DNA of 64,000 nucleotides from Impatiens glandulifera (taxonomy: Eukaryota; Streptophyta; Magnoliopsida; Ericales; Balsaminaceae). The translations under genes and the position numbers were made by a program. Numbering within the stretch: the first letter of the stretch is position 1; every line of letters starts with the position of its first letter. Shown one piece after another: positions 30,666-40,704 of the stretch. Below the pieces are notes generated by a model. The model worked only from the letters and a program-made list of their open reading frames with translations. It did no database searches and had not been told where the DNA came from. The stretch lies in NCBI RefSeq assembly GCF_907164915.1, contig NC_061869.1, forward strand, positions 25,909,616 to 25,973,615, read 5' to 3'.

Positions 30666-31427
30666 TTAGACATTTGATGACTCAGTCGCTTGAGCATTTG
30701 AAGCCTCAGCCGCTTGAATTCTTCTGGCTTTAACCGCTTCCCACCGGTCGATCATCTCTTGTACTCGTTCTTTGGTGAGCACGTGCCTTGGGTGAAGAGT
30801 GACGAAGGCTCCGGAGTGGATGTCCAGACTTGCACAGAAACCGCTCAGCTGAGGAGCGTAGCCGGTTTTGTTGGAGAGAAGCATCTTCTTCAGGTTACTG
30901 AAGATGATCCAGGACCAGTTAACCGGTGTCCCAACCGTTACGGCGATCATCATCTCGAAGACCCTTTGAGTGTAATAGTAACTTTTCTCTCTGCACAAGA
31001 CAGATTTTCCCAGAATCTCGCAGAGAATCTGGTACTTGTGAGAAAGTTGACTCTTAGCACCCCAGGGTTTAACCGGGATGTCAGATCCAGAGAACCGGCG
31101 ACACATTTCTTCCATTGTCACCGGAGAATAGGTTAGGTCGGTTACCCCTTCATTGGGTAAGCCGCAGTATACAGCGAAATCCGTCTCGCTGAATAGGAAT
31201 TTTTGACCGTAAACCTGTGCAACGAGTATATCTCGATGCACCTCTTTCGCGGTCTCAAACAGTTCTTCGACTACAAGGTAGTCGATGATGAATCTGTTCT
31301 CAAGAAAACTTCTTAGCCCACTCCTTTCTATGGCTAAGAACATTTCCTTTACTTCATGATCCTCATATTGGTAGATTGATTCAAAATCTGCCAATAGGAT
31401 CTTCTTGGCTAGGGAGTTGGTATTCAT
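30666..31427 (-). CDS. Sirevirus accessory gene A (253 aa)
   Basis: First of three related frames after pol. ATG at 31427, stop at 30666. Shared family words, in order: ADFESI near residue 14, SGLRSFL, VVEELFETA, FLFSETDFAVYCGLPNEGVTDL, RRFSGSDIPVKPWG, HKYQILCEILGKSV, FEMMIA, NWSWIIFSNLK and GYAPQL. No transmembrane segment or signal peptide, so it does not look like an envelope protein. The pattern resembles a poorly characterised family I recall from Copia-rich asterid genomes; function unknown. A TATA box lies ~90 bp upstream and the frame is intact. Confidence 0.8.
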   Translation of the reverse strand: MNTNSLAKKILLADFESIYQYEDHEVKEMFLAIERSGLRSFLENRFIIDYLVVEELFETAKEVHRDILVAQVYGQKFLFSETDFAVYCGLPNEGVTDLTYSPVTMEEMCRRFSGSDIPVKPWGAKSQLSHKYQILCEILGKSVLCREKSYYYTQRVFEMMIAVTVGTPVNWSWIIFSNLKKMLLSNKTGYAPQLSGFCASLDIHSGAFVTLHPRHVLTKERVQEMIDRWEAVKARRIQAAEASNAQATESSNV

Positions 31428-31660
31428 GTTTTTGAGAGAGAGAGAATTTTATCTCAAGAATGATACTTGTGAATAGTGAACTTGTGATGTTTTTGAAAAG
31501 GATTAAGGATGGTTTATATAGCCTGGGGATTCGGCTTGGTCTTTAATGAGGTTAAGCATGCCTGATGATGTCATCAGCTATTTAATAGACTTAACTTGTT
31601 GAAGTAACTAATGGTTATTTCCAAGGTAAATCTAATAATTACTAAGATAGCAATGATGAA
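31428..31660 (-). promoter_or_regulatory. Promoter of accessory gene A
   Basis: Minus-strand TATA word GGCTATATAAACC at 31511-31523, about 90 bp before the ATG, followed by a leader with CTCTCTCTC just before it. The upstream phrase CCTCATTAAAG resembles that before gene B. Confidence 0.55.
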
Positions 31661-32135
31661 AAATATCTATTGACAAGATGTAAGTCTCCCTCTCTTGATG
31701 ATGGACACATGTCGTCATCTCGATTGTGGTAGACTAATTTTAATTAATTACAGGCTTCATTTTTCAAAACATGCACGAAAACTCGGTCAGTCATCTCAGG
31801 TTAACCGGAAAAGTTCATTTCATCAGACCAGAGTGCATATGTACTAAGCGGTTTTCCATGACCGGTTTTAGTAGGATATTTCCATTTATGAAAAACAGTT
31901 GATTGATATCAACAATTGTTCAACTTTGGATTTGTTTTATCCACTTCAACCCGGTTATTTCAACCGTATAGTAAACATACATTTGATTTGAAATTATGAA
32001 GTGATCGGGCATAACCGGAGACTTCCTCCCGGTTAGCATATTTGATTTATTAATGGCCTATTTGAATATGGTTTGAGAAGCTTTGGCTTCTCCCTGAACA
32101 CATATCCTGGTTTTATATACAAGCATGCATTATGA

Positions 32136-34739
32136 TTATATCAATTGATTAAGATTAGTAAGACCCAAGATATTTCGAAAATGTGAAAACTTAGCTTCCT
32201 GTAGCGGTTTCGTGAAGATGTCCGCTACTTGTTGCTCGGTCGACACATATTCCAGCCGGATGTGTTTCTCCTGAACGTGCTCCCGGATGAAATGATGTCG
32301 GATGTCGATATGCTTTGTTCTTGAGTGCAACACCGGATTGTATGTGATCGCTATGGCGCTGGTGTTGTCACAGAAGATTGGAGACTCCTTTGCTTCTATT
32401 CCGAAGTCCCTGAGTTGCTGTTGAATCCAGAGGAGTTGTGCACAGCAGCTTCCAGCCGCTAAGTACTCCGCCTCTGCGGTTGACGTTGCAACGGATGTTT
32501 GTTTCTTGCTGCTCCAAGTGACTAACCGGTCACCCAGAAACTGACAAGTTCCACTTGTACTCTTTCTGTCGATTTTGCACCCCGCGTAATCGGCATCTGA
32601 GTAGCTTATTAGATTGAAGCTCGAGTCTTTTGGATACCAGAGTCCCACTTCTTGAGTTCCCTTCAAATATTTTAATATTCTTTTAGCCGCCGTATAGTGA
32701 GATTGCTGTGGATTTGCTTGGAACCTTCCGCACACTCCAACCGCAAACAGAATATCAGGTCGGCTTGCCGTGAGATACAGCAGCGATCCGATCATTCCTC
32801 GATATGCTGTGATGTCAATGGCTTGACCATCATCATCTTTGTCCAGCTTCACGGAAGGACTCATTGGCGTAGCCGCTTCGGCACATGTATCCATCCCAAA
32901 TCTCTTCAGCAGTTCGGCTGTATACTTCGGTTGGCTTATAAAGATTCCGGCTTCCATCTGCTTAACCTGAAGTCCTAGAAAGAAACTCATTTCCCCCATC
33001 ATACTCATTTGAAATCTATCAGTCATCATTTTCGAAAATTTGTCATATAACTTTGGATCGGTTGACCCGAATATGATATCATCAACATAAATTTGAACCA
33101 GTAGAATTTGCTCCTTTCTTTCAAATTGAAAAAGGGTTTTGTCTACCGAACCTATTGTAAATTTATGATCAAATAGAAATTGTGTTAAAGTATCATACCA
33201 AGCTCTTGGAGCTTGTTTCAAACCGTAAAGGGCTTTATTCAGCCGGTAAACGTGATTTTCATGTTCTGGATTTTTAAAACCTGGAGGTTGGTTAACATAC
33301 ACCTCTTCATTTACCTTACCGTTTAGAAAAGCGCTTTTAACATCCATTTGATAAACTTTGAACTTTTTGAAAGCTGCGTATGCTAAAAATATTCTAATGG
33401 CCTCAAGTCTAGCTACAGGGGCGAATGATTCTTCAAAATCAATGTCTTCTTCCTGCTTATAGCCTTGAGCCACTAACCGGGCTTTGTTCCTCGTAACTAA
33501 ACCGTCTTCATTGAGTTTATTTCTGAATACCCATCGTGTGCCTATAACCGGTTTGTTTTTCGGTCTAGGAACTAGGTACCAGACTTTATTTCTCTCAAAC
33601 TCGTTTAATTCCTCTTGCATTGCCAAGATCCAATCTGGATCTGATAGTGCTTCATCCACATTTTTCGGCTCAATTTGTGATATGAAAGCAGAGTTTCCAT
33701 AGTGATCCAAATTTTGTTGCCTAGTTCGGACGGGTGAGGATATGTTACCTATTACTAGTTCAAGAGGATGATTTTTGTTCCTTCTGAGGTTAATCCGAGA
33801 CGTGTCTATCAAGCTTTCGGTTGGCTGATCAAGGTTAGACTGATCGGTAGGTTGAACAGAGTCAGACCGACCGATTTCTTCAGTAGAAACTGAAGCGTCA
33901 ACTTTCTGCGGTAAGGCAGCTTGATCAGGCTGAATTTCAACATCAACCGCTTGGTCCTTGACAAAGCGTCTAAAAACCGGAACCTCGTCTTCATCATCAG
34001 AATAGATATTGAAATTTTCCATTCTGTTGTGAAGGTCGAAGGGTAATGCAGTGTTTCGCTCAACCGATTCATCGAAAACAACGTGTGCGGTTTCTTCAAC
34101 TGTTAAAGTCCTAGTATTGTATACTCTGTAGGCTTTACTCACAGCTGAATATCCCAACATTATTCCCTCATCGGATTTAGCATCAAAAGCGGTCAAGTAC
34201 TTCTTGCCGTTATTGTGAACAAAGCATTTACTACCAAAAATTCGAAAATACCGTACCCTTGGAATTTGATCAAAATAAATTTCAAAAGGAGTTTTCGAAA
34301 ACCGTTTAGTTACTAAAGATCGATTTTGTGTATAGCAAGCGGTGTTGATAGCTTCAGCCCAAAACTTTTGAGCGATACCCGAATCGGCTAACATTGACCT
34401 TGCGGCTTCCTTGAGAGTTCGGTTTCTTCTCTCAGCCAGGCCATTTTGTTGAGGAGTTCTGGCACTAGACAACTCGTGCCTAATACCGGAATCATCAAGA
34501 AAAGTGGTTAAATTACTGTTTATAAACTCAGTTCCTCTATCACTTCTGATTCTGTTTACTTTAATAGATTTTTCATTTTGTATTCTCAAAATCAGTTTAA
34601 TCAAGTTTGGAGTTGCTTGATTTTTAGAAGCTAGGAAAGTAACCCAAGTAAATTTAGAGTAATCATCAACAACTACCATAGTATAATGCATGCCTCCTAA
34701 ACTAGTTACTTTAACCGGACCAAACAAATCCATATGCAA
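32136..34739 (-). CDS. Sirevirus integrase - reverse transcriptase - RNase H frame
   Basis: Open frame of about 867 residues. Integrase core first: MDLFGP, D in SDRGTEF, E in [16 protein letters not shown] (all within the first ~115 residues). A hydrophilic linker follows (~230-360). Then Copia RT from ~370 ([29 protein letters not shown]; catalytic YVDD in [11 protein letters not shown] near 540), and RNase H (~715-850) with [15 protein letters not shown] and [11 protein letters not shown]. These are the D-D-E, YxDD and D-E-D active sites of the polyprotein. Normally it would be part of one gag-pol frame. Here it is cut from the protease by a frameshift near 34745-34760. Confidence 0.93.
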   Translation of the reverse strand: MHMDLFGPVKVTSLGGMHYTMVVVDDYSKFTWVTFLASKNQATPNLIKLILRIQNEKSIKVNRIRSDRGTEFINSNLTTFLDDSGIRHELSSARTPQQNGLAERRNRTLKEAARSMLADSGIAQKFWAEAINTACYTQNRSLVTKRFSKTPFEIYFDQIPRVRYFRIFGSKCFVHNNGKKYLTAFDAKSDEGIMLGYSAVSKAYRVYNTRTLTVEETAHVVFDESVERNTALPFDLHNRMENFNIYSDDEDEVPVFRRFVKDQAVDVEIQPDQAALPQKVDASVSTEEIGRSDSVQPTDQSNLDQPTESLIDTSRINLRRNKNHPLELVIGNISSPVRTRQQNLDHYGNSAFISQIEPKNVDEALSDPDWILAMQEELNEFERNKVWYLVPRPKNKPVIGTRWVFRNKLNEDGLVTRNKARLVAQGYKQEEDIDFEESFAPVARLEAIRIFLAYAAFKKFKVYQMDVKSAFLNGKVNEEVYVNQPPGFKNPEHENHVYRLNKALYGLKQAPRAWYDTLTQFLFDHKFTIGSVDKTLFQFERKEQILLVQIYVDDIIFGSTDPKLYDKFSKMMTDRFQMSMMGEMSFFLGLQVKQMEAGIFISQPKYTAELLKRFGMDTCAEAATPMSPSVKLDKDDDGQAIDITAYRGMIGSLLYLTASRPDILFAVGVCGRFQANPQQSHYTAAKRILKYLKGTQEVGLWYPKDSSFNLISYSDADYAGCKIDRKSTSGTCQFLGDRLVTWSSKKQTSVATSTAEAEYLAAGSCCAQLLWIQQQLRDFGIEAKESPIFCDNTSAIAITYNPVLHSRTKHIDIRHHFIREHVQEKHIRLEYVSTEQQVADIFTKPLQEAKFSHFRNILGLTNLNQLI

Positions 34740-34744
34740 AAGTT

Positions 34745-35398
34745 CTAAACATCTTTCAGATTGATAATTTCTTTACTTTTAAAAGATGATTTCACTTGTT
34801 TTCCCATTTGACATGCAGCACATACTTTATCTTTTGAGAATTTAACGTTTGGAAAACCGTGAACTAGTTCCTTGGAACAAATAAAGTTAATCGTTTTGAA
34901 ATTCAAGTGATTTAGCCGTTTATGCCACAACCAGTTTGGATCATTTCCGGCTATCATACACACAGGTTTTTCGAAATCAGTTTTCCAATTTACTTTGTAA
35001 ATGTTTCCCATCCGGTTACCGGTTAACAAAGTGTCATTATTTTGATTTTTGACTAAGCATGAGTTTTTATGAAATTCAACTTTGTAGCCCACGTCACACA
35101 TTTGGCTTATGCTTAGCAAATTAAAGCTTAGTTTTTCTACTAATAGCACATTATTTATGGATAATTCACCATGGACAATCTTACCCTTGCCCACAGTTTT
35201 ACCTTTTGAGTTATCCCCGAATGTGATGAATGCTCCGGTTTCGTACTTGATGTCGGTCAGTAGCTCCTTGTTTCCGGTCATGTGCCTTGAGCATCCACTG
35301 TATAAGTACCATTCAGAATTCTTCAACCGGTTGCTCCTCCTAACCTGCAACAAACAATTATTTACACCTTTTTGGTACCCACATTTAGTTGGGTCCAT
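34745..35398 (-). pseudogene. Sirevirus protease and GAG-pre-integrase segment
   Basis: About 217 residues. The protease signature reads WYLYSGCSRHMTG: the catalytic Asp expected at the third place of the DSG-type motif is Tyr here. Downstream is the GAG-pre-integrase region with HKRLNHLNFKT and the integrase zinc-finger cysteines (CAACQMGK). The frame ends at IINLKDV*, where a shift separates it from the integrase core. Confidence 0.85.
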
Positions 35399-37249
35399 GG
35401 TTGATTAGTCCCTTTGGGATCCAGACTTGAATTAGTCGGATCACTTTCCCGGTTATTGTTTTGATAATATTTGGCTTAACTTCTTGGCCGTTGCTCAAGA
35501 ATGCCTTATGTGGTGATGGGCTTCTTTGATGTCGAGTTTTATTTGTTTTACTTGGTTTCCGGTTGGCTTTCCTTCTCTCAGGATGAAGCCATTTTTCAGA
35601 TTCGTTAGGACCTACATACTTAAGCGTTTCTTCCGGTTTTAGGTTATTTTCGGTTTGTGAACTTTTGACAAATTTTATAAACGGAAGATTATTTTTCGTT
35701 AGTTTCATCCCGTTGGATTGTTTTGTTTCATTTTGTTTACTTGGATCATAGCCGATACCATATCTACACTTCGGATGTCGTTTATAGTTACACATTTGTT
35801 TCACTACTTGACATGATCTCTCCCACGCAGCCGTGACGTACATTGCTCGTTCATCGGTTTCGGTTACCGGTTGAACTGTCTTCTCATTATCGGAGAATAG
35901 TTCATCCGGTTCATACGTTTCGATTTCACATGTTTTATCGTTTTCATCATTTATTTGTTCGGTTTTAGGTTCTACATGTGTTGGTATATACGCAGATATA
36001 TTTCTGAACTCAGCAACCATTTGGTTGAGTGCAGAAACTAGATCTTCTTTAGTAAACTCATCAGAAGAGAAATCAAATACCTCTTCGTCGTTTGCCATGA
36101 AGCAGGTTACTTTCTCTTCACCATCTTCATTATCGGAGTATGCCCACTCGCTTCCACCGTCGGATGCAATGAGTGCTTTTTGGATCTCCTTTCCTTCATC
36201 AGCATGTTGATCATCGTTTCTTCGGTAGTCGTTTGTTGGTTGTTGTTGTTTCCCCGATAATTGTTTCCTTGATAATTGTTTCCCTAATACCGGTTGCCTT
36301 GATAGTTATTCCCTTGATAGTTATTTCCTTGATAGTTTCCTTCCGGTTTTCTATCGTCTCTTCTTGGTTTTCTACACTCTGACTTGAAATGTCCAAAACC
36401 ATCACAGTTATAACATCTCTTGTTTGATTTATCTACATAGTTATAATTAAAATCATTATTAGATGGTGGCTGGCTCTTCTTCATGAATTTCCCGAATTTC
36501 TGGGCTAGCATTGCCATCACATCGTCGGTTATTTGATCAGTGTTTTTGACTGGAGCCGGTGCGGTTGATACTGGAGCCGCCGGTTCCACCGATGTGACCA
36601 AAGCTCTTGTTGCGGTTGATGTAGATGCTTCATCTTCGATCCGAAACTTGATCTCGAATTCGTAGGCTTTCAAGTCCTCAAACACATCATGCAACTTCAT
36701 CTGCCCAAGGGTGCTTGATTCCCTCATCACCATGGTCTTGATATCCCACGTGCTTGGCAAAGATCTTAAAGCTTTGATGATCACTTCTCGGTTGTCATAC
36801 TTCTTTCCGAGTGTCTGAAGCTCGTTTACTACGCTGGTGAACCGGTTGCTAAATTCCTTCATATTTTCTCCCGGTTTCATCCTTATGTTTTCATACTTCT
36901 GCGTAGCCACCAAGATTTTGTTCTCCTTGGTTCTTTCGTTTCCCTCGTGGATCTGAATGATCGTTTCCCAGACTTCCTTTTCATTTTCACACTCTGATAT
37001 TTTATTCAAAGTGTTGTTATCTATAGCCTTATAGATATGCCTCATGCAATGGTTGTCCAGGTTGCTTCTTCTCCAATCTTCACTCGTCCATTGGCTTTCC
37101 TCCTTGTTGATCTTGATCGGTCCCTCTTTCAGGACTCGGCTCATCTCATCATCTAACGTAATCAGATGTAGATACATCTGTTTCTTCCAACTACTAAACG
37201 CTTCGCTGTTTAGCATTGGCGGCTTGTCGTTGTGGGTCATGCTTCCCAT
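35385..37249 (-). pseudogene. Sirevirus gag (interrupted)
   Basis: ATG at 37249. The first frame runs to 36284: Copia gag core (SSWKKQMYLHLITLDDEM, YKAIDNNTLNKI), UBN2-like segment and one CCHC knuckle (CYNCDGFGHFKSEC, ~residue 280), then GNNYQGN repeats ended by TAG. Coding words resume after a frameshift near 36190. A second frame (36098-35385) has an acidic coiled-coil-like N-terminus (EDLVSALNQMVAEF) and a CXXXC-type basic patch, ending near PKGLINHGPN. Gag forms the particle and binds RNA. The stop and shift mean a full Gag cannot be made from this copy. Confidence 0.85.
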
Positions 37250-37280
37250 TTTGTTCGGTTGCTTGAGTTGTAAGATCCTC

Positions 37281-37292
37281 GCTCTGATACCA
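37281..37292 (-). promoter_or_regulatory. Sirevirus primer-binding site
   Basis: TGGTATCAGAGC on the minus strand, two bases inside the 5' LTR; complementary to the 3' end of initiator tRNA-Met, the usual plant Copia primer. Confidence 0.9.
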
Positions 37293-37294
37293 CT

Positions 37295-38643
37295 TGTTAG
37301 GATCGGGGACGCCCTTGGAGGACCGGGGTGTTTTCCGGTTTCAGAAAGGGTGGCCGCTTACACAACACACAACTCTTTGGTGATAGTCCGGTTAAAGACT
37401 AAAACCTTTCTCAGCACTGCACAACCTGTCACAGACTCTTGAACCGGGTTCAAGGGCGGAAATGTCTGTTTCAGGTTGAAGCAACGAATGCGACTTTTAG
37501 ATGATGTTTTAGGAAGGAGTTGGTTTAATGGAGGAGAGTGACCGGTTTTGGAAGTATGATTAGTTTGCGGTTTACGTTAAGAAAGCAAGAAATGAAAGCG
37601 AATGAAAGAACACGAGACAGGAAATTTGTTTATGGATGTTCGGAGAAAACCCTCCTACGTCACCCCTTCTTCTCAGGTTATGAGAAGGATCTCCACTAAC
37701 TCTTTAGAGTTACAACAACACTGCCGGTCGAGCCCAACTTCGCTACTCGCCGGTTACACCAAACTCACACTTTGATGTAATACAACAACTCAACAAAACA
37801 ACACACACAAAGCTTCCGGTTTTAAACACACCGGTTTTTGAATACAGGACTTTATCTCTCTAGAATTTAATGCTTTATGACTTTCAGAATTTATGATTGC
37901 TCACAACTACAACTACCGAACTGCATTGAATGAAGACGATCCGTCTTCCTTTTATAGCTGAAATTAGCTAACGGCTACTTTCTTCTCTCACTTGCGGATT
38001 GGTCGATCATTATCACGCCTGTTTGCAGAGAGGTTGCTTGCACGCTTCAACTTCCTCAACACCTGGCATTCATGCAGGTGACTCTGAGCATATGATGACA
38101 TAGCCGGTTTTTCAGATTGTAACACGTGTTGAACATCCGCCTCCGGTTGTCAGCATCGGATCAACAAAGCATCATTGCTTTCCTCGCATGCTTCTGATCG
38201 GATCCGATCTTCTTTTATTCTTTCGAGACACGTTTCCTCCGTCATGATACGTCACTCTTGAAATTTGAATCTTCTGACTTTTGATCTGTACCATCCGGTT
38301 TCTGTGTCTTGTGCATTATGATCCGGTTGGAGTGTAATCTTTTGTTCTTCGTTAACCGGTTGCTTTGAAAAGGTAGAGCCGGTTCCTCTGATCTTTGACT
38401 TGATCACTCGAGGCTAGTTTCTTTGAGGTAGTAGCAACCGGTTTTTGATGCCCCAACCGGTTTATACGGTTTTAGAAGTACCTGCACATGAAGATTAACC
38501 TCTGTTTAGTTCGTCTAGCCGGTTCCAAAATTAATCTACTTAATTTTTCTATCAATTTCTCCCTTTTTGATTATTTAGAATAAATATTCAAAAATTGTAG
38601 TATATGGCCGGTTCTAAAATTAATCTTCTTAATTTTTCTATCA
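37295..38643 (-). repeat. Sirevirus 5' LTR
   Basis: 1349 bp, the same length as the 3' LTR. TATA word CTATAAAAGG on the minus strand at 37948-37957, the likely start of the genomic transcript. Confidence 0.95.
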
Positions 38644-38648
38644 ATTTA
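38644..38648. repeat. Sirevirus target-site duplication, right
   Basis: ATTTA, the partner of 24446-24450. Confidence 0.85.
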
Positions 38649-38935
38649 CCTTAAAAAAAACTCTTGAATTTCGTGATAAGTCTCCTTGCTTCATCTATTG
38701 ATGGCTAGACGAGTTGATGGCTAGACGGGTTGGGGACTATAGATGGCAGTACATGTCTCAATGCCACAAAGAGTAGTGATTCTTCTAATTGTTCAAAACA
38801 TTGACATTTCTCTTTTTGAATGTAGTTTTTCTCACGGTATCACTAAGAATGCAAGTAAGCTTGCCTTTCTTTTGAATGTAGTTTTTCATGCTTAATATGG
38901 AAGTTGGTACATAAGTATAATGGTGTCATTCAAGT
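38649..38935 (-). pseudogene. MADS copy B-left, N-terminal part
   Basis: Continues the pseudogene at 23831-24445 across the Sirevirus. Minus-strand remnants of the MADS domain can be read, with stops and small indels; the intact relatives have KKRKLSVVKQ-type words here. A duplicated GATGGCTAGACGAGTTG phrase at 38700-38730 is absent from the right copy. Confidence 0.65.
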
Positions 38936-39009
38936 ATAACATTCATAAGAGACTACATTTAATATTTCTTCATTTTTTTTCATCTTAATTCAACTAAGTT
39001 ATGAACAAA

Positions 39010-40294
39010 CACTAGTAAAACATTGTTTATTAAGGAGGGCAAAACCGTCGGAGGAAGGCCACATGCCTTCGGTGAAAGAATTCTCCGAGAGCGATCAATG
39101 CTCTCGCAACGTCTCGGTGGTAAAGTTGTCGGTGAAAAAAAAGGTATTTGCGAGTGCATATTAAGTTCTCAGATATATATTATAACCGAGATCAATGAAC
39201 GACTCTCGGTAATGACTTTTAATTGTTACTAAGAGCGTTAGCGCTGCTCTCAGAAATGATATTAAAATATTAACTAGAGTCTTTATGATGCTTCTTCCAC
39301 AACCCTACAATCAGTCATTTGATGTCTCAAACAAAGAACAATCTTTCTTCTAATTAACCAGTTGAAGAAGAAGAAGCCATCCTATAACACCATATCATCG
39401 TTAAACATACAGTTTTAACATGAAGATTTCAGTTCATAAAAAAACATATGATAATTATATATATGGATTTCAGTTGAAGGCTGTTGTTGATTCAAATAAT
39501 ACTGGTTCTGAATTTTCAATTCTCATATCTCTATTATAGAATAAAGTTATACAATATATATATATAGATATTGGTGAGAATGAAGTTGATTTACTTACCC
39601 GTGAGATGAAGTGGAATCTAGGAAGGAGTCCATGCGGTTGTAAATATCAGAGAATCGTCTAGTTTTTAAAGGTATTGGCTTTATAGCTTTTTTCCGCAAC
39701 CCAAAAATTTCTTGAACTAAAGGGACATCAACCTGTACAAGTTTACAAGCCAAATACCAACCTAAAAATAAAACCACACACCAGAATCAGATAGATAGAT
39801 TGATTATGTACAATGAATAGTAAAAGAAGAATTACCTAGAAGGATTAGTGAAAGAACAAATGAGATGGCACGAAATCAGATCAGATATGTGAATCAGATC
39901 GATGGGCAGAATCAGATCTGTGGACGGAGGACGGGCGGAATCAGATCTATGGGGCGGAGGATGGGCAGAGGACGAAACAGAATCGAAGAAAGAAAGAAGA
40001 ATGGGAGTGGGAGAGGAAGAAGAAAGAAATAAGAAAGGGAGCGAGAGAGGAAGAAGAAAGAAAAAAAATATGAAGAAAGAAAAATCGTCTCGGGATAAAT
40101 TAAAACTATTTCACCAAAGTGGTAACTGTGGGCCCTCATAAATAATAAGTATCTTGGACGGAGAAGCGTTGATGTCTGTGGTTTTAAGAAATATCAACGA
40201 GGGAGTAGGGTTTCTCTCAGTGAAATAAATATTTCTGAGAGCATTCAATTGCTCTCGGTGAGAGTTCTTGGTAATTATATATTTTCTACTAGTG
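39010..40294. mobile_element. Non-autonomous CACTA transposon
   Basis: 1285 bp. Begins CACTAGTAAAACA and ends TTTTCTACTAGTG, giving a ~12-bp imperfect terminal inverted repeat. The 3-bp target duplication AAA lies at 39007-39009 and 40295-40297. Subterminal words of the type CTCTCGG/CCGAGAG occur in both orientations near the ends (39090-39240 and 40200-40265). No transposase. A second copy begins at 63820. Confidence 0.88.
39592..39770 (-). pseudogene. Captured exon-like segment inside the CACTA element
   Basis: On the minus strand an acceptor-like TTTATTTTTAG is followed by an open stretch of about 55 codons (words VPLVQEIFGLRKKAIKPIPL and RRFSDIYNRMDSFL) ending at a donor-like CACGG|GTAAGT near 39598. 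The composition looks like ordinary protein, unlike its surroundings. CACTA elements often carry host gene pieces. I do not recognise the source gene. Confidence 0.4.
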
Positions 40295-40298
40295 AAAG

Positions 40299-40661
40299 TA
40301 TTGAGTTATGGAGCCTACACTTATAATAAACTCTACATTGTTAATTAGAGTTTATTGGGTTTCTTTTTGGTTTTGGGCTTGGGCATGACCAAAGTTATGT
40401 TTATTACCTGAATGTTTACCCTATAAATATGTGATTATTAAGGGTTTACATTATTAAGTGAAATCATTCTAGAGAAATAAAGTGTGAGGCAAAAACACTG
40501 TATTTCTTCTTCTTCTTCATAGTGAAATCTGGTGGTGGCTGAAGTGGATGTAGCTCAATTTGAATGAACCACTATAAATCTGTGTCTTCTTGTGTTCTTA
40601 TTTCTTGCATTTTCACAGATTGTTTCAAGCTAGTCGGATTTGGGAAATACAAATCTTAATA
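40299..40661 (+). repeat. 5' LTR of the deleted Copia element
   Basis: 363 bp, starting TATTGAGTTATGG (a TG-to-TA change against the 3' LTR). TATA word CTATAAATA at 40421-40429. The primer-binding site TAGTATCAGAGC follows at 40664-40675, one base off the initiator-Met match. Confidence 0.9.
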
Positions 40662-40704
40662 ACTAGTATCAGAGCAGCTTGGCTAGATCTGAACATTGGA
40701 AACA

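Larger units (their letters stand above)
24451..38643 (-). mobile_element. Sirevirus-type Copia LTR retrotransposon with an extra multi-gene region (14.2 kb)
   Basis: Two LTRs of 1349 bp, 5-bp target duplication ATTTA, initiator-Met primer site, gag, protease, integrase, reverse transcriptase and RNase H in Copia order on the minus strand. About 6.3 kb of extra coding sequence then lies between pol and the 3' LTR. Sirevirus assignment rests on RT/RNase H motifs ([37 protein letters not shown]), large size, extra frames after pol, and purine tracts repeated near the 3' LTR. By eye I count about 13 LTR differences, near 1%. gag and protease carry a stop, frameshifts and an altered active site, so this copy is probably not autonomous. 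Confidence 0.93.

Noticed and set aside
30666..31427. Accessory frames as retroviral envelope genes
   Set aside because: No signal peptide, transmembrane segment or cleavage-site pattern visible in A, B or C.
32697..32978. Plus-strand frames across pol
   Set aside because: Antisense of the RT/RNase H coding region.
39900..40140. GA-rich open frames in both directions inside the CACTA element
   Set aside because: Low-complexity purine tract (GAAAGAAAGAAGAATGGG-type); no protein signature.
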